From: Clostridiales bacterium
GTDB lineage: Bacteria; Bacillota; Clostridia; Lachnospirales; Lachnospiraceae
Length of the DNA stretch: 64,000 bases
Reading direction: 5' to 3'
Assembly (NCBI GenBank): GCA_029010495.1
Contig: JAQXKO010000012.1
Coordinates: 90,978 to 154,977 of the forward strand
Each line of letters begins with the position of its first letter. The first letter of the stretch is position 1. A program made the position numbers and the translations under genes. This document shows, piece after piece, positions 18,861-27,045 of this stretch. A model generated the notes under the pieces. That model searched no databases, had not been told where the DNA came from, and saw only the letters and a program-made list of their open reading frames with translations.

Positions 18861-20111
18861 ATGAAAAACGTTTTAAAAGAGTTATTCATTAAAAATATTT
18901 GGATGAAATTATTGTCACTGGCATTGGCGGTTCTGGCCTGGTGCGGCATTATGAATATTTCTGATCCTAACATCAGGGTAACTATAAAGCAGGTTAATGT
19001 AATAAAGCATAATGAAGAGGTCGTAACAGACAGTGGGATGGTCTATGAAATTGAAAAGGGTGATACGATAAGCGTAACCGTATCGGGACCGCGTTCTATA
19101 GTTCAGAAGCTTTCAAAGAAAGATATTGACGCTTATGTCGACCTCAATGAACTCAGTTTTACAAATGTATGTCCCATCCATGTGGAATTTACGTCTTCAC
19201 ATATAAAAAACAGAGTGGAAATTGTTGAAAAATCAGAAGATGTAATGAGACTGAAGCTTGACAATATGGTTACGGATTATAAGCCTATTCAGGTTTTGGT
19301 AACAGGTGAGAGTGCGGGATATTATGCCCTGACTTCATGTGAGCCGCTTATGGTTGAGGTATATGGTTCTGACACCCAGATTTCTGCAATAGAAAAATTT
19401 GTTGCGACAGTTGATATTACGGATAGGAGTGAAGCTTTCAGTCAGGAATGCAGTATTACCGCATATAAGGCAAATGGCGAGATTGTTGATAATACAAAAT
19501 TTACCGCTAAGATTGATAAATGCGTTGTAAATGTTGATATGCTTCATACTAAGGTTATCAATGTTATTGTTGATACAGATATCACCTGTGAATATGGCTT
19601 TACCGTAGGTACTATAATTCAGGCGCCTACAACAATTGAGGTTGCAGCTCCATATAACACTTTGTCAAACCTTACACAGATAGTTATTCCTTTTGAGGCT
19701 AAAAATATCAAGGAAACAATTAACGAGAATATTAAGATTGCAGATTATCTTCCGGCTGACTGTCATCTTGTATCTGATGTCGATAAGGTGTCACTTACGG
19801 TTCCTGTTGAAATACTTGATAAGGAAAAAAGCTTCGACACAAATGTAAGAAGCCTGAAGACCGAAAATCTCAGTGATGGTCTTAAGATTACAAATTTAGA
19901 TAAAATTGTCGGAGTAAAATGTTGGAGTACAACTGATAAGGTTGAGGAAATAAAGCTTGATACTCTTGGATTATATATTGACTGCAAGAGTATTATAGCT
20001 CCGGGTACATATAAATTAAAAGTAAAATGCAATAGTGAGCTGCCTGTAATGCTTGATGAAATATCTGTTGAGATAGTTGTGGAAAAAGCAGTCAGGGAAT
20101 TAGTCGAATAA
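18861..20111 (+). CDS. cdaR: CdaR, YbbR-domain regulator of CdaA
   Basis: A 416-residue protein with one N-terminal membrane anchor (MKLLSLALAVLAWCGIM) and an extracytoplasmic part built of YbbR repeats, seen as recurring blocks such as VTVSGPRSIVQKLSKKDIDAYVDL and VEVYGSDTQISAIEKFVATVDI. CdaR binds CdaA in the membrane and modulates its output in Bacillus and Listeria. At least four repeats fit the length. It directly follows cdaA. The ClpX-type gene starts 46 nt later, possibly in the same transcript. Confidence 0.9.
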   Translation: MKNVLKELFIKNIWMKLLSLALAVLAWCGIMNISDPNIRVTIKQVNVIKHNEEVVTDSGMVYEIEKGDTISVTVSGPRSIVQKLSKKDIDAYVDLNELSFTNVCPIHVEFTSSHIKNRVEIVEKSEDVMRLKLDNMVTDYKPIQVLVTGESAGYYALTSCEPLMVEVYGSDTQISAIEKFVATVDITDRSEAFSQECSITAYKANGEIVDNTKFTAKIDKCVVNVDMLHTKVINVIVDTDITCEYGFTVGTIIQAPTTIEVAAPYNTLSNLTQIVIPFEAKNIKETINENIKIADYLPADCHLVSDVDKVSLTVPVEILDKEKSFDTNVRSLKTENLSDGLKITNLDKIVGVKCWSTTDKVEEIKLDTLGLYIDCKSIIAPGTYKLKVKCNSELPVMLDEISVEIVVEKAVRELVE

Positions 20112-20157
20112 TATGTACTTCTAAATTAAATATACCATTTTGGAGGAAGAAAAAATT

Positions 20158-21726
20158 ATGACAACAGATGATTTATCAGATGTTATCGATAATGATGAAT
20201 TAAAAAGTGCTGAGGGTGAAACGGAGAAATCATCTAAAAAGGACGATAATGATGATTATGTAGGTATCTGCAGCATATGTAAAAGAACTGAAAATCCAAA
20301 AGGCTCCATGATAAAGCTGCCGGGCAATATAAATATATGTCATTCATGTATGCAGCGTTCATTTGATATGATGAATATGTTTGGCCTTGATAATCTTAAT
20401 CCAATGGATTTTTCGATTTTTTCATCGGATAAGCAGAAGACACCAAAAGCCGAAAAAGAGGAAAAGCCTTGTTCGGCAGGTGATGAAAAAGAGAAGAATA
20501 ATCCCAATACGGAAAAAAAGGAAAAGGATAACGATAACGGAATGCCGTTTCCTTTCGGTAATCTGAGAATAGTATTTCCCGGTCAGTTTCAGAACCAGAA
20601 GATAAAACCTAAAAAAGAAAAAAAGGAAAATAATTCTAAGTCGTTCTCCGAGCTCTCACTTAAGGATTTGCCGGCTCCTCATAAGATTAAGGCCATGCTT
20701 GATGAGCATGTAGTGGGACAGGAAAAAGCAAAGAAAGCTATAAGTGTGGCAGTATATAATCATTATAAGAGGGTACTTCATGAGGCTGATGAAAAGTCTG
20801 AAAAGGATGAAGTTACAATTGAAAAATCAAATATGCTTATGATTGGACCTACCGGTTCGGGTAAAACATATCTGTTAAAGACATTGGCGGGAATATTAAA
20901 TGTTCCTTTAGCGATTACGGACGCAACTTCACTTACTGAGGCCGGTTATATCGGCGATGATGTAGAAAGTGTTCTTTCAAAGCTTCTTGCCAATGCTGAT
21001 AATGACGTTGAAAAGGCAGAAAGAGGAATTGTATTTATTGACGAGATTGACAAGATTGCCAAAAAGAAGAATGCCCATCAGCGTGATGTAAGCGGTGAAA
21101 GCGTTCAGCAGGGACTGCTTAAGCTGCTTGAGGGAGCCGAGGTAGAAGTTCCTGTCGGTTCATCAAGCAAAAATGCTATGGTGCCTACAACAACAATTAA
21201 CACTAAAAATATTCTTTTTGTATGCGGCGGAGCATTCCCTGATCTTGAGGGAATTATTAAAAACAGACTTACCAAAACAAGCGGTATAGGTTTTAATGCA
21301 GACCTTCGTGATAAGTATGATGAAGATCCTGATATCTTTTCAAAGGTTACAGTAGAAGATATCAGAGAGTATGGTATGATTCCTGAATTTATCGGTCGTC
21401 TCCCTGTAATATTTTCTCTCAAAGGTCTTGATGAGGATATGTTAAAGCGTATACTTGTAGAACCTCAGAATGCAATTGTCAAGCAGTATAAAAAGCTTTT
21501 TGCAATGGATGAGGTGCTTCTTGAGTTTGATGATGATGCACTTTCGGAAATTGCAAGGAAAGCTCTTGATAAAGGCACGGGTGCAAGAGCCCTTCGTGCA
21601 ATAATAGAAGAGTATATGTTGGATATAATGTATGAGATTCCTAAGGATCCTATGATTGGAAAGGTTACGATTACTGGAGATTACATCCGCGGCAAGGGAA
21701 GCCCTGTTATTGGTGTAAGGGAATAG
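20158..21726 (+). CDS. ClpX-type AAA+ unfoldase with long charged linker
   Basis: A ClpX family ATPase that would unfold substrates and feed them to ClpP. The 522-residue protein has an N-terminal C4 zinc finger (CSICKRT..CHSCMQR), then an insertion of about 100 residues very rich in Lys, Glu and Asp, then the AAA+ core: Walker A GPTGSGKT, pore loop GYIGDD, Walker B IVFIDEIDK, sensor/arginine region, and an IGF ClpP-docking loop (SGIGFNADL). Canonical ClpX is about 420 residues, and the excess is entirely the linker. ATG 20158 follows GGAGGA at 20142-20147. It is not next to clpP or lon, so it may be a second ClpX; linkage to cdaA-cdaR is unexplained. Confidence 0.85.
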   Translation: MTTDDLSDVIDNDELKSAEGETEKSSKKDDNDDYVGICSICKRTENPKGSMIKLPGNINICHSCMQRSFDMMNMFGLDNLNPMDFSIFSSDKQKTPKAEKEEKPCSAGDEKEKNNPNTEKKEKDNDNGMPFPFGNLRIVFPGQFQNQKIKPKKEKKENNSKSFSELSLKDLPAPHKIKAMLDEHVVGQEKAKKAISVAVYNHYKRVLHEADEKSEKDEVTIEKSNMLMIGPTGSGKTYLLKTLAGILNVPLAITDATSLTEAGYIGDDVESVLSKLLANADNDVEKAERGIVFIDEIDKIAKKKNAHQRDVSGESVQQGLLKLLEGAEVEVPVGSSSKNAMVPTTTINTKNILFVCGGAFPDLEGIIKNRLTKTSGIGFNADLRDKYDEDPDIFSKVTVEDIREYGMIPEFIGRLPVIFSLKGLDEDMLKRILVEPQNAIVKQYKKLFAMDEVLLEFDDDALSEIARKALDKGTGARALRAIIEEYMLDIMYEIPKDPMIGKVTITGDYIRGKGSPVIGVRE

Positions 21727-21805
21727 AACAGTTGTGACTTATCAGATGTTGGCTGTTTAATTTTACTGATTATTATTCTATCATTGGCACGGCGAGGAGT
21801 TAATT

Positions 21806-22273
21806 ATGAAGTATTTGATACTTATCGGAATTCTGGCAGGAATAGTGATTTATGTGTGGGGATACGTTAAATTACTCAATAAATTATATCCTGTTATAAA
21901 GCCTTATCTCAATAAATTTTACAAAGGCTTTTTAAAAGTTGATGAGGAAATTGCGCAGACAAAAAGATTTTCCGTATATGAAGACAATCACAGATACAAT
22001 CCGGGTGACCCTACCAATCCGGCTACATATAAACATGTGTCATTTAAGATAATGGCCTGTCTTATAGGTATTATTTCACTGTACGGATGGTTTATCAGCC
22101 GGGTATTTATCGCCTTCTGGATTCTTTATTATCTGTTTTGGATTATTGCCTTATTATTTAAGACATCAGGTAATGAAAAGGTTAATTCCATTATCTTCTG
22201 TGGGATAATTCAGCTTGTATTAGCAATTATTATGGCTATCGCATTTCCTGTCAGTGTTATCGGATTATTATAG
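21806..22273 (+). CDS. Small membrane protein, unknown
   Basis: An unrecognised protein of 155 residues. One hydrophobic helix lies at the N-terminus (about 2-20) and three toward the C-terminus (about 77-150). The polar loop between them contains RFSVYEDNHRYNPGDPTNPATYKH. The start ATG 21806 is preceded by GAGGAG at 21793-21798. It ends just before a terminator, so it may be the last gene of the preceding transcript or stand alone. No catalytic or transporter motif is visible. Confidence 0.65.
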   Translation: MKYLILIGILAGIVIYVWGYVKLLNKLYPVIKPYLNKFYKGFLKVDEEIAQTKRFSVYEDNHRYNPGDPTNPATYKHVSFKIMACLIGIISLYGWFISRVFIAFWILYYLFWIIALLFKTSGNEKVNSIIFCGIIQLVLAIIMAIAFPVSVIGLL

Positions 22274-22280
22274 TATTTTT

Positions 22281-22312
22281 ATGCATCGGCATTATTTGCC
22301 GGTGCATTTTTT
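22281..22312 (+). terminator. Rho-independent terminator
   Basis: The 10-bp stem ATGCATCGGC / GCCGGTGCAT (one G-T pair) with a 7-nt loop runs into six T residues. Confidence 0.88.
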
Positions 22313-22352
22313 ATCGGACTGCATAAAATATATATTATGGTTCGGAAAAAAT

Positions 22353-23963
22353 ATGGAATTATTGACAACATTTAATAATAATCTGCCTGCCATATTAAAG
22401 GCGTATGAACCGGATAATTACAGTATAATTGCGAACAGATATATTATTTTGGAATACAATAACGATATTCCGTTTTTGGATATTCCTGAATCAAATTATC
22501 CGAGGCTCTACGCAGAGGCTGGAATGGAATATTATGTTTCGGAATTTGATAAGGTAAGGCGTCTGACCGGTTCGGAAATATACGGTTACAATGTAAATAT
22601 AGCAATTATTGACGGAGGAGTTAATCCTGACTGTCAGTCTCTCAGAAGGGCAAACGGCGTAAGTAAAATAAAGAGTTATCTTGACCAGGAAACCTCAACA
22701 ATTTATACAAATGAAATGTTTAATTACAAGGAAATATATGAGCCGTTATTAAGTGACGAGGATAAACTTACACACGGGACATTAATGGCTGAGATAATTG
22801 CAGGAGAAAACGGACTTGCGCCTGACTGTGAATTGATAGTAGTAGGACTAAGTGATGCAGGCCTTGAACAAAAGAAGCATTATAATGTACCGGATGATGT
22901 AAGGTGTTTTTCTGAAGCGGATATTATGAGAGCTGTTGAATTCTGTATAAATGAATCACAGGATAAACCTCTTGTGATTTTAGTACCTCTTCAGACAAAT
23001 CTTGGCTGTCATGAGGGACGAGGCTGTCTGGAAAGCTATATCAGTCTGCTGACTGCACAGCCCTTATGTATGGCTGTTGTGTGTGCCGGAAATGAAGCTG
23101 TGAACAGAAATCATACAGAGGGCGTAATTAATAAAGCGGGCGAGGGAGAAGCTGAACATAATATATCGATTGTGGTAAGTGAGTCCGGTACAAATACTTT
23201 TATTAATTGTGTATATGATAAAGGAGCTGTTCCGTATTTAAATATAACCGGTCCTGCCGGTGAGAGTTTTTTTGTACAAAATACCACGGAAAAGTATTTC
23301 AGATATGATAATTCAAGACTTGAGATAAAATATGAATTTTTCGATACGATTTCCGAAAAAGCATGCGTATACATAAGAGCCGCAAACCTGTCACAGGGAA
23401 TCTGGCAGATTTATACAGGTGTAATCGATAGCTCAAGAAATTACGGATATCAGGCATTCCTTCCGATTAAGTCCATGCAGGAAGGCAATGTTGACTTTTT
23501 ATATTCAAGCCCTGAAAATACCGTTACATCACCCGGAGATGCAACGGGAGCATTGACATTGGGCGCATATAATGACATAACCGGTGCAATGTATTTCGGA
23601 AGCGGCAGAGGAGGCATATTAATAAAGCCCGAGGTTATAGCGTCCGAGTCATATACTGATACCGGATGTATGGGAACGTATAAAATGTCGGATAATGTGT
23701 TTTCCGACATCACAGCCGATAATAACATGATACAAAAGCTCAATACCGTCATTGGCACATCCGTAGCGGCAGCATATGCGGCAGGGATTGCGGTAAACGT
23801 CATGGGTTATATTTATTATGAGATGAATCAGAAGGATATTACCGGTACAGGAATAAAGCTTCTGTTTATGTCAAGCGCTGTACCTAAGAGCAACGAGATA
23901 CCGAGTAATATCAGCGGATACGGAATGATTAGTATTGAAAACATATTCAGGGCACTGAGGTAA
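22353..23963 (+). CDS. S8 family (subtilisin-like) serine peptidase
   Basis: A 536-residue protease with an intact catalytic triad: Asp87 in IAIIDGGV, His141 in LTHGTLMAEIIAG, and Ser470 in IGTSVAAAYAAG. The oxyanion-hole region is probably CAGNEAV near residue 250. The insert between His and Ser carries an extra beta domain, as in the clostridial Csp-like S8 proteases. No signal peptide or membrane anchor is visible, so it is either cytoplasmic or exported another way. The start at 22353 has only a weak site (CGGAAA); upstream codons lie in the terminator. The next gene has its own promoter. Its substrate is unknown; a link to spore cortex-lytic enzyme activation is possible only by analogy with CspB. 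Confidence 0.8.
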   Translation: MELLTTFNNNLPAILKAYEPDNYSIIANRYIILEYNNDIPFLDIPESNYPRLYAEAGMEYYVSEFDKVRRLTGSEIYGYNVNIAIIDGGVNPDCQSLRRANGVSKIKSYLDQETSTIYTNEMFNYKEIYEPLLSDEDKLTHGTLMAEIIAGENGLAPDCELIVVGLSDAGLEQKKHYNVPDDVRCFSEADIMRAVEFCINESQDKPLVILVPLQTNLGCHEGRGCLESYISLLTAQPLCMAVVCAGNEAVNRNHTEGVINKAGEGEAEHNISIVVSESGTNTFINCVYDKGAVPYLNITGPAGESFFVQNTTEKYFRYDNSRLEIKYEFFDTISEKACVYIRAANLSQGIWQIYTGVIDSSRNYGYQAFLPIKSMQEGNVDFLYSSPENTVTSPGDATGALTLGAYNDITGAMYFGSGRGGILIKPEVIASESYTDTGCMGTYKMSDNVFSDITADNNMIQKLNTVIGTSVAAAYAAGIAVNVMGYIYYEMNQKDITGTGIKLLFMSSAVPKSNEIPSNISGYGMISIENIFRALR

Positions 23964-23968
23964 CATTG

Positions 23969-23997
23969 TTGACAAAAACATTATACTGGTGTAAAAT
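23969..23997 (+). promoter_or_regulatory. Promoter of the aminotransferase pair
   Basis: TTGACA (23969-23974), 17-bp spacer, TAAAAT (23992-23997), with a leader of about 80 nt before 24083. Confidence 0.75.
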
Positions 23998-24082
23998 TTG
24001 TCGTATGAAATATTGCAGGTAATGTTTTGAGTAAAAATGTACTGTTTATTTGGTGCTAAATATATGAAAGAGGTGTTTTGAA

Positions 24083-25279
24083 ATGATTTCTGAAAAGGTA
24101 GTTTCTTTAGTAAATAACGGGTCTGCCATTCGTGCAATGTTTGAAGAAGGAGCCAGAATGGCTAAGGAGTATGGCAGAGAAAATGTATATGATTACAGTC
24201 TTGGCAATCCAAGTGTAGCTGCTCCTGATGTGGTAAGACAGAGTGTTATTGATATTGTAAACGAGGAGGATCCGGTAGTTATACACGGATATATGAATAA
24301 TGCGGGCTATCCTGAAGTAAGAGAAGCTGTTGCCTGTCATATTAACAGATTACACGGTACACATTTTTCATCAAATAATATTTTGATGACAGTAGGTGCT
24401 GCGGGCGGACTTAATGTAATCCTTAAAACACTTCTGAATCCGGGAGATGAGGTTCTGACATTTGCTCCTTATTTTGTAGAATACAAAAATTATGTTAGTA
24501 ATTATGACGGTGTTTTAAAGGCGGTCAGAACAGATGAAAATACTTTTCTTCCTGTACCTGAAAGACTTGAAAAAGCAATTACTTCAAAGACAAAGGCGCT
24601 TATCATTAATACTCCGAACAATCCGACGGGAGTAATTTATTCTGAGGATGTTATAAAGAGTATTGCTGATATACTTTTGAAAAAAGAAAAAGAGTTTGGA
24701 ATAAGTATTTATCTTATTGCGGACGAACCATACAGAGAGCTTGCATATGATAATACCGAGGTACCTTATCTTACAAAATTCTATCATAATACAATTGTCG
24801 GATATTCATATTCAAAGTCTTTATCACTTCCGGGTGAAAGAATAGGATATCTTGTATTACCTGATGAGCTTGATGATGCGCAGATGATTATTGCAGGTGC
24901 AGGAGTTTCAAACAGAGTGCTTGGCTTTGTAAATGCTCCATCGCTTATGCAGAAGGTTATTGCCAGAAGTATTGATGCAGGCACTGATGTTGCTGCCTAT
25001 GACATAAACAGAAAGCTTCTTTATGATTCGCTCACTTCGTTTGGATTTGAATGTGTAAAGCCACAGGGCGCATTTTACCTTTGGGTAAAGGCTCCGGATG
25101 GTGATGATTTGGCATTTGTTAATGCGGCAAAGAAGTATCATATCCTTATGGTGGCAGGAACGGGCTTTGACGGACCGGGATATGTAAGACTGGCATATTG
25201 TGTTGATAAAGCTATGATTGAAAGATCTCTGCCTGCATTTAAAAAGCTGGCCGGGGAATATAAATTAAATGGAGATTAA
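24083..25279 (+). CDS. Class I/II PLP-dependent aminotransferase
   Basis: Fold-type I aminotransferase of 398 residues, closest in appearance to aspartate/aromatic aminotransferases. Seen motifs: YSLGNPSVAAPDVV (substrate-domain start), TVGAAGGLNVILKTLLNPGDEV, NTPNNPTGVIYSE (PLP-binding Asn), LIADEPYRELAY (Asp and Tyr that hold the pyridine ring), and SYSKSLSLPGERIGYL with the Schiff-base lysine. It is followed after one base by hisC, and the two are certainly co-transcribed. Together they could supply transamination steps for aromatic amino acids or aspartate. The exact amino acid cannot be read from sequence. Confidence 0.88.
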   Translation: MISEKVVSLVNNGSAIRAMFEEGARMAKEYGRENVYDYSLGNPSVAAPDVVRQSVIDIVNEEDPVVIHGYMNNAGYPEVREAVACHINRLHGTHFSSNNILMTVGAAGGLNVILKTLLNPGDEVLTFAPYFVEYKNYVSNYDGVLKAVRTDENTFLPVPERLEKAITSKTKALIINTPNNPTGVIYSEDVIKSIADILLKKEKEFGISIYLIADEPYRELAYDNTEVPYLTKFYHNTIVGYSYSKSLSLPGERIGYLVLPDELDDAQMIIAGAGVSNRVLGFVNAPSLMQKVIARSIDAGTDVAAYDINRKLLYDSLTSFGFECVKPQGAFYLWVKAPDGDDLAFVNAAKKYHILMVAGTGFDGPGYVRLAYCVDKAMIERSLPAFKKLAGEYKLNGD

Positions 25280-25280
25280 T

Positions 25281-26336
25281 ATGAATTGCTGGAAAGATAA
25301 CGTTAAGAAGGTTGTTCCATATACACCGGGAGAACAGCCTCAGATAAAAAATGTTGTAAAGATAAATACAAATGAAAACCCTTATCCGCCGTCTCCAAAG
25401 GTGTATGAGGCAATGAAAAATTTTGATGCGGATAATCTGAAAAAATATCCCGATCCGTTAATCGGAAAGCTTATTGAAGCAATTGCAGAATATCATAATA
25501 TAGACAAAGATATGGTTTTTGCGGGAGTTGGTTCGGATGATGTAATAGGCATGGCCTTCCTGACATTTTTTAACGGTGATAAACCTATATTGTTTCCTGA
25601 TATAACATATTCTTTTTATGATGTGTGGGCTGATTTGTTCGGAATAAAATATGAGCAGATTCCTCTTCTGGAAGATTTTACAATCAGAAAAGAAGATTAT
25701 ATAAGGGAAAATGGCGGTATCATAATTGCAAATCCGAATGCTCCGACTTCAATAGCTCTTGATATTGATGATATTGAATATATCATTAAAAACAATCCGT
25801 CCTCGGTAGTGATTATTGATGAGGCATATATTGATTTCGGCGGAGTATCGGCACTCGGTCTTGTAAATAAATATGACAATCTTCTTGTAGTACGTACCTT
25901 TAGTAAGTCACGTTCAATGGCCGGCGCAAGAATCGGTTATGCCGTCGGATGTAAGGATATCATTAAGTATTTAAATGATGTGAAATATTCTTATAATTCA
26001 TATACGCTTTCAAATCTGACAATAGATCTTGGTGTGGCAAGCATAAAGGATGATGAATATTTTCGCAATATTGTTAACAAAATTATTGAAACAAGGGAAA
26101 AGTATTCTGCCGAACTTAAAAAACTCGGATTTACGGTGCTTGACAGTTCATCCAATTTCCTGTTTGCAAAGCCTTCGGGTATAAATGCATATGATTTGTT
26201 TGAGGAGCTTAAGCGCAGAAATATTTTCGTGAGATATTTTAATAAGCAAAGAATTAACGAATATCTTAGGATTAGCGTAGGTACGGATAAAGAAATGCAG
26301 ATACTTATTGATAATATCAAAGATATAATCGGCTAA
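25281..26336 (+). CDS. hisC: Histidinol-phosphate aminotransferase family
   Basis: The 351-residue protein has the HisC pattern: VVKINTNENPYPPSPKV at the N-terminus, KYPDPL, GVGSDDVIGMAF, ANPNAPTSIALD, IDEAYIDFG, and the PLP lysine in RTFSKSRSMAGARIGY. HisC makes histidinol phosphate from imidazole acetol phosphate. Related enzymes also act on aromatic keto acids, which is possible here since no other his gene is near. ATG 25281 is placed by GGAGA at 25271-25275, inside the end of the previous gene; an in-frame ATG 12 nt upstream would overlap that site. Only one base separates the two aminotransferases. Confidence 0.88.
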   Translation: MNCWKDNVKKVVPYTPGEQPQIKNVVKINTNENPYPPSPKVYEAMKNFDADNLKKYPDPLIGKLIEAIAEYHNIDKDMVFAGVGSDDVIGMAFLTFFNGDKPILFPDITYSFYDVWADLFGIKYEQIPLLEDFTIRKEDYIRENGGIIIANPNAPTSIALDIDDIEYIIKNNPSSVVIIDEAYIDFGGVSALGLVNKYDNLLVVRTFSKSRSMAGARIGYAVGCKDIIKYLNDVKYSYNSYTLSNLTIDLGVASIKDDEYFRNIVNKIIETREKYSAELKKLGFTVLDSSSNFLFAKPSGINAYDLFEELKRRNIFVRYFNKQRINEYLRISVGTDKEMQILIDNIKDIIG

Positions 26337-26360
26337 TGCTTATGAGGTTTATATGTTTAT

Positions 26361-27002
26361 ATGACTGACAACAGGAATTATCAAAAAGAGCTTGATAAAA
26401 TTTTAGAAAAGCTTTCAAAAGAAAATAAAAGACCTACACTATTATTACATAGCTGCTGCGCACCCTGCAGCAGCTATTGTCTGTGGTATCTGTCCCGATA
26501 TTTTGATATTACGGTTTTGTTTTATAATCCTAACATTTCGCCCGAAAGTGAATATTTTCTGAGAGCCGAAGAGCTCGAACGACTTATAAAAGAAATGCCT
26601 GGACTTGAAAATGTCAGGCTTATAGTGGAAAAATATGACCATAAAGAATTTCTTGAAAAGATAAAAGGTCATGAAAAGGATCCCGAAAGAGGAGAACGCT
26701 GCACCATATGCTATGAGATGAGGCTTCGTAAGGCAGCAGAATACGCCAAAGTGGGAGGATATGAATATTTTACCACGACATTGTCAATAAGCCCGTATAA
26801 GGACGCCCGGAGGCTTGTATCACTTGGTGAAAAGATTGCAGATGAACTTGGAATAAAATATCTTGTCAGTGACTTTAAGAAAAAAGAAGGCTATAAAAAG
26901 TCGATAGAATTTTCGGAAGAGTATTCGCTGTACCGGCAGGATTATTGCGGCTGCATTTTTTCAAAAACCGAAAAGGAGAATATAGATAAATATAAGAAAT
27001 AA
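26361..27002 (+). CDS. queH: Epoxyqueuosine reductase QueH
   Basis: Non-cobalamin epoxyqueuosine reductase that completes queuosine synthesis in tRNA. The 213-residue protein shows the family cysteines: LLHSCCAPCSSYC near residue 30, RCTICYEMRL near 115, and the C-terminal DYCGC pair near 195. These bind an iron-sulfur cluster and a second metal. The SPYKDA and YNPNISP segments are also conserved. It starts 24 nt after hisC, so it may share that transcript. It ends at a bidirectional terminator shared with the minus-strand wall genes. Confidence 0.92.
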   Translation: MTDNRNYQKELDKILEKLSKENKRPTLLLHSCCAPCSSYCLWYLSRYFDITVLFYNPNISPESEYFLRAEELERLIKEMPGLENVRLIVEKYDHKEFLEKIKGHEKDPERGERCTICYEMRLRKAAEYAKVGGYEYFTTTLSISPYKDARRLVSLGEKIADELGIKYLVSDFKKKEGYKKSIEFSEEYSLYRQDYCGCIFSKTEKENIDKYKK

Positions 27003-27034
27003 AAAAGTGCTTCATGAAAAATGAAGCACTTTTT
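27002..27034 (+). terminator. Bidirectional terminator between queH and the transpeptidase gene
   Basis: A 14-bp perfect inverted repeat (AAAAAGTGCTTCAT / ATGAAGCACTTTTT) with a 5-nt centre has A residues on one side and T residues on the other. It ends both the plus-strand queH transcript and the convergent minus-strand transcript. Confidence 0.9.
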
Positions 27035-27045
27035 GTTTGAAAAAA

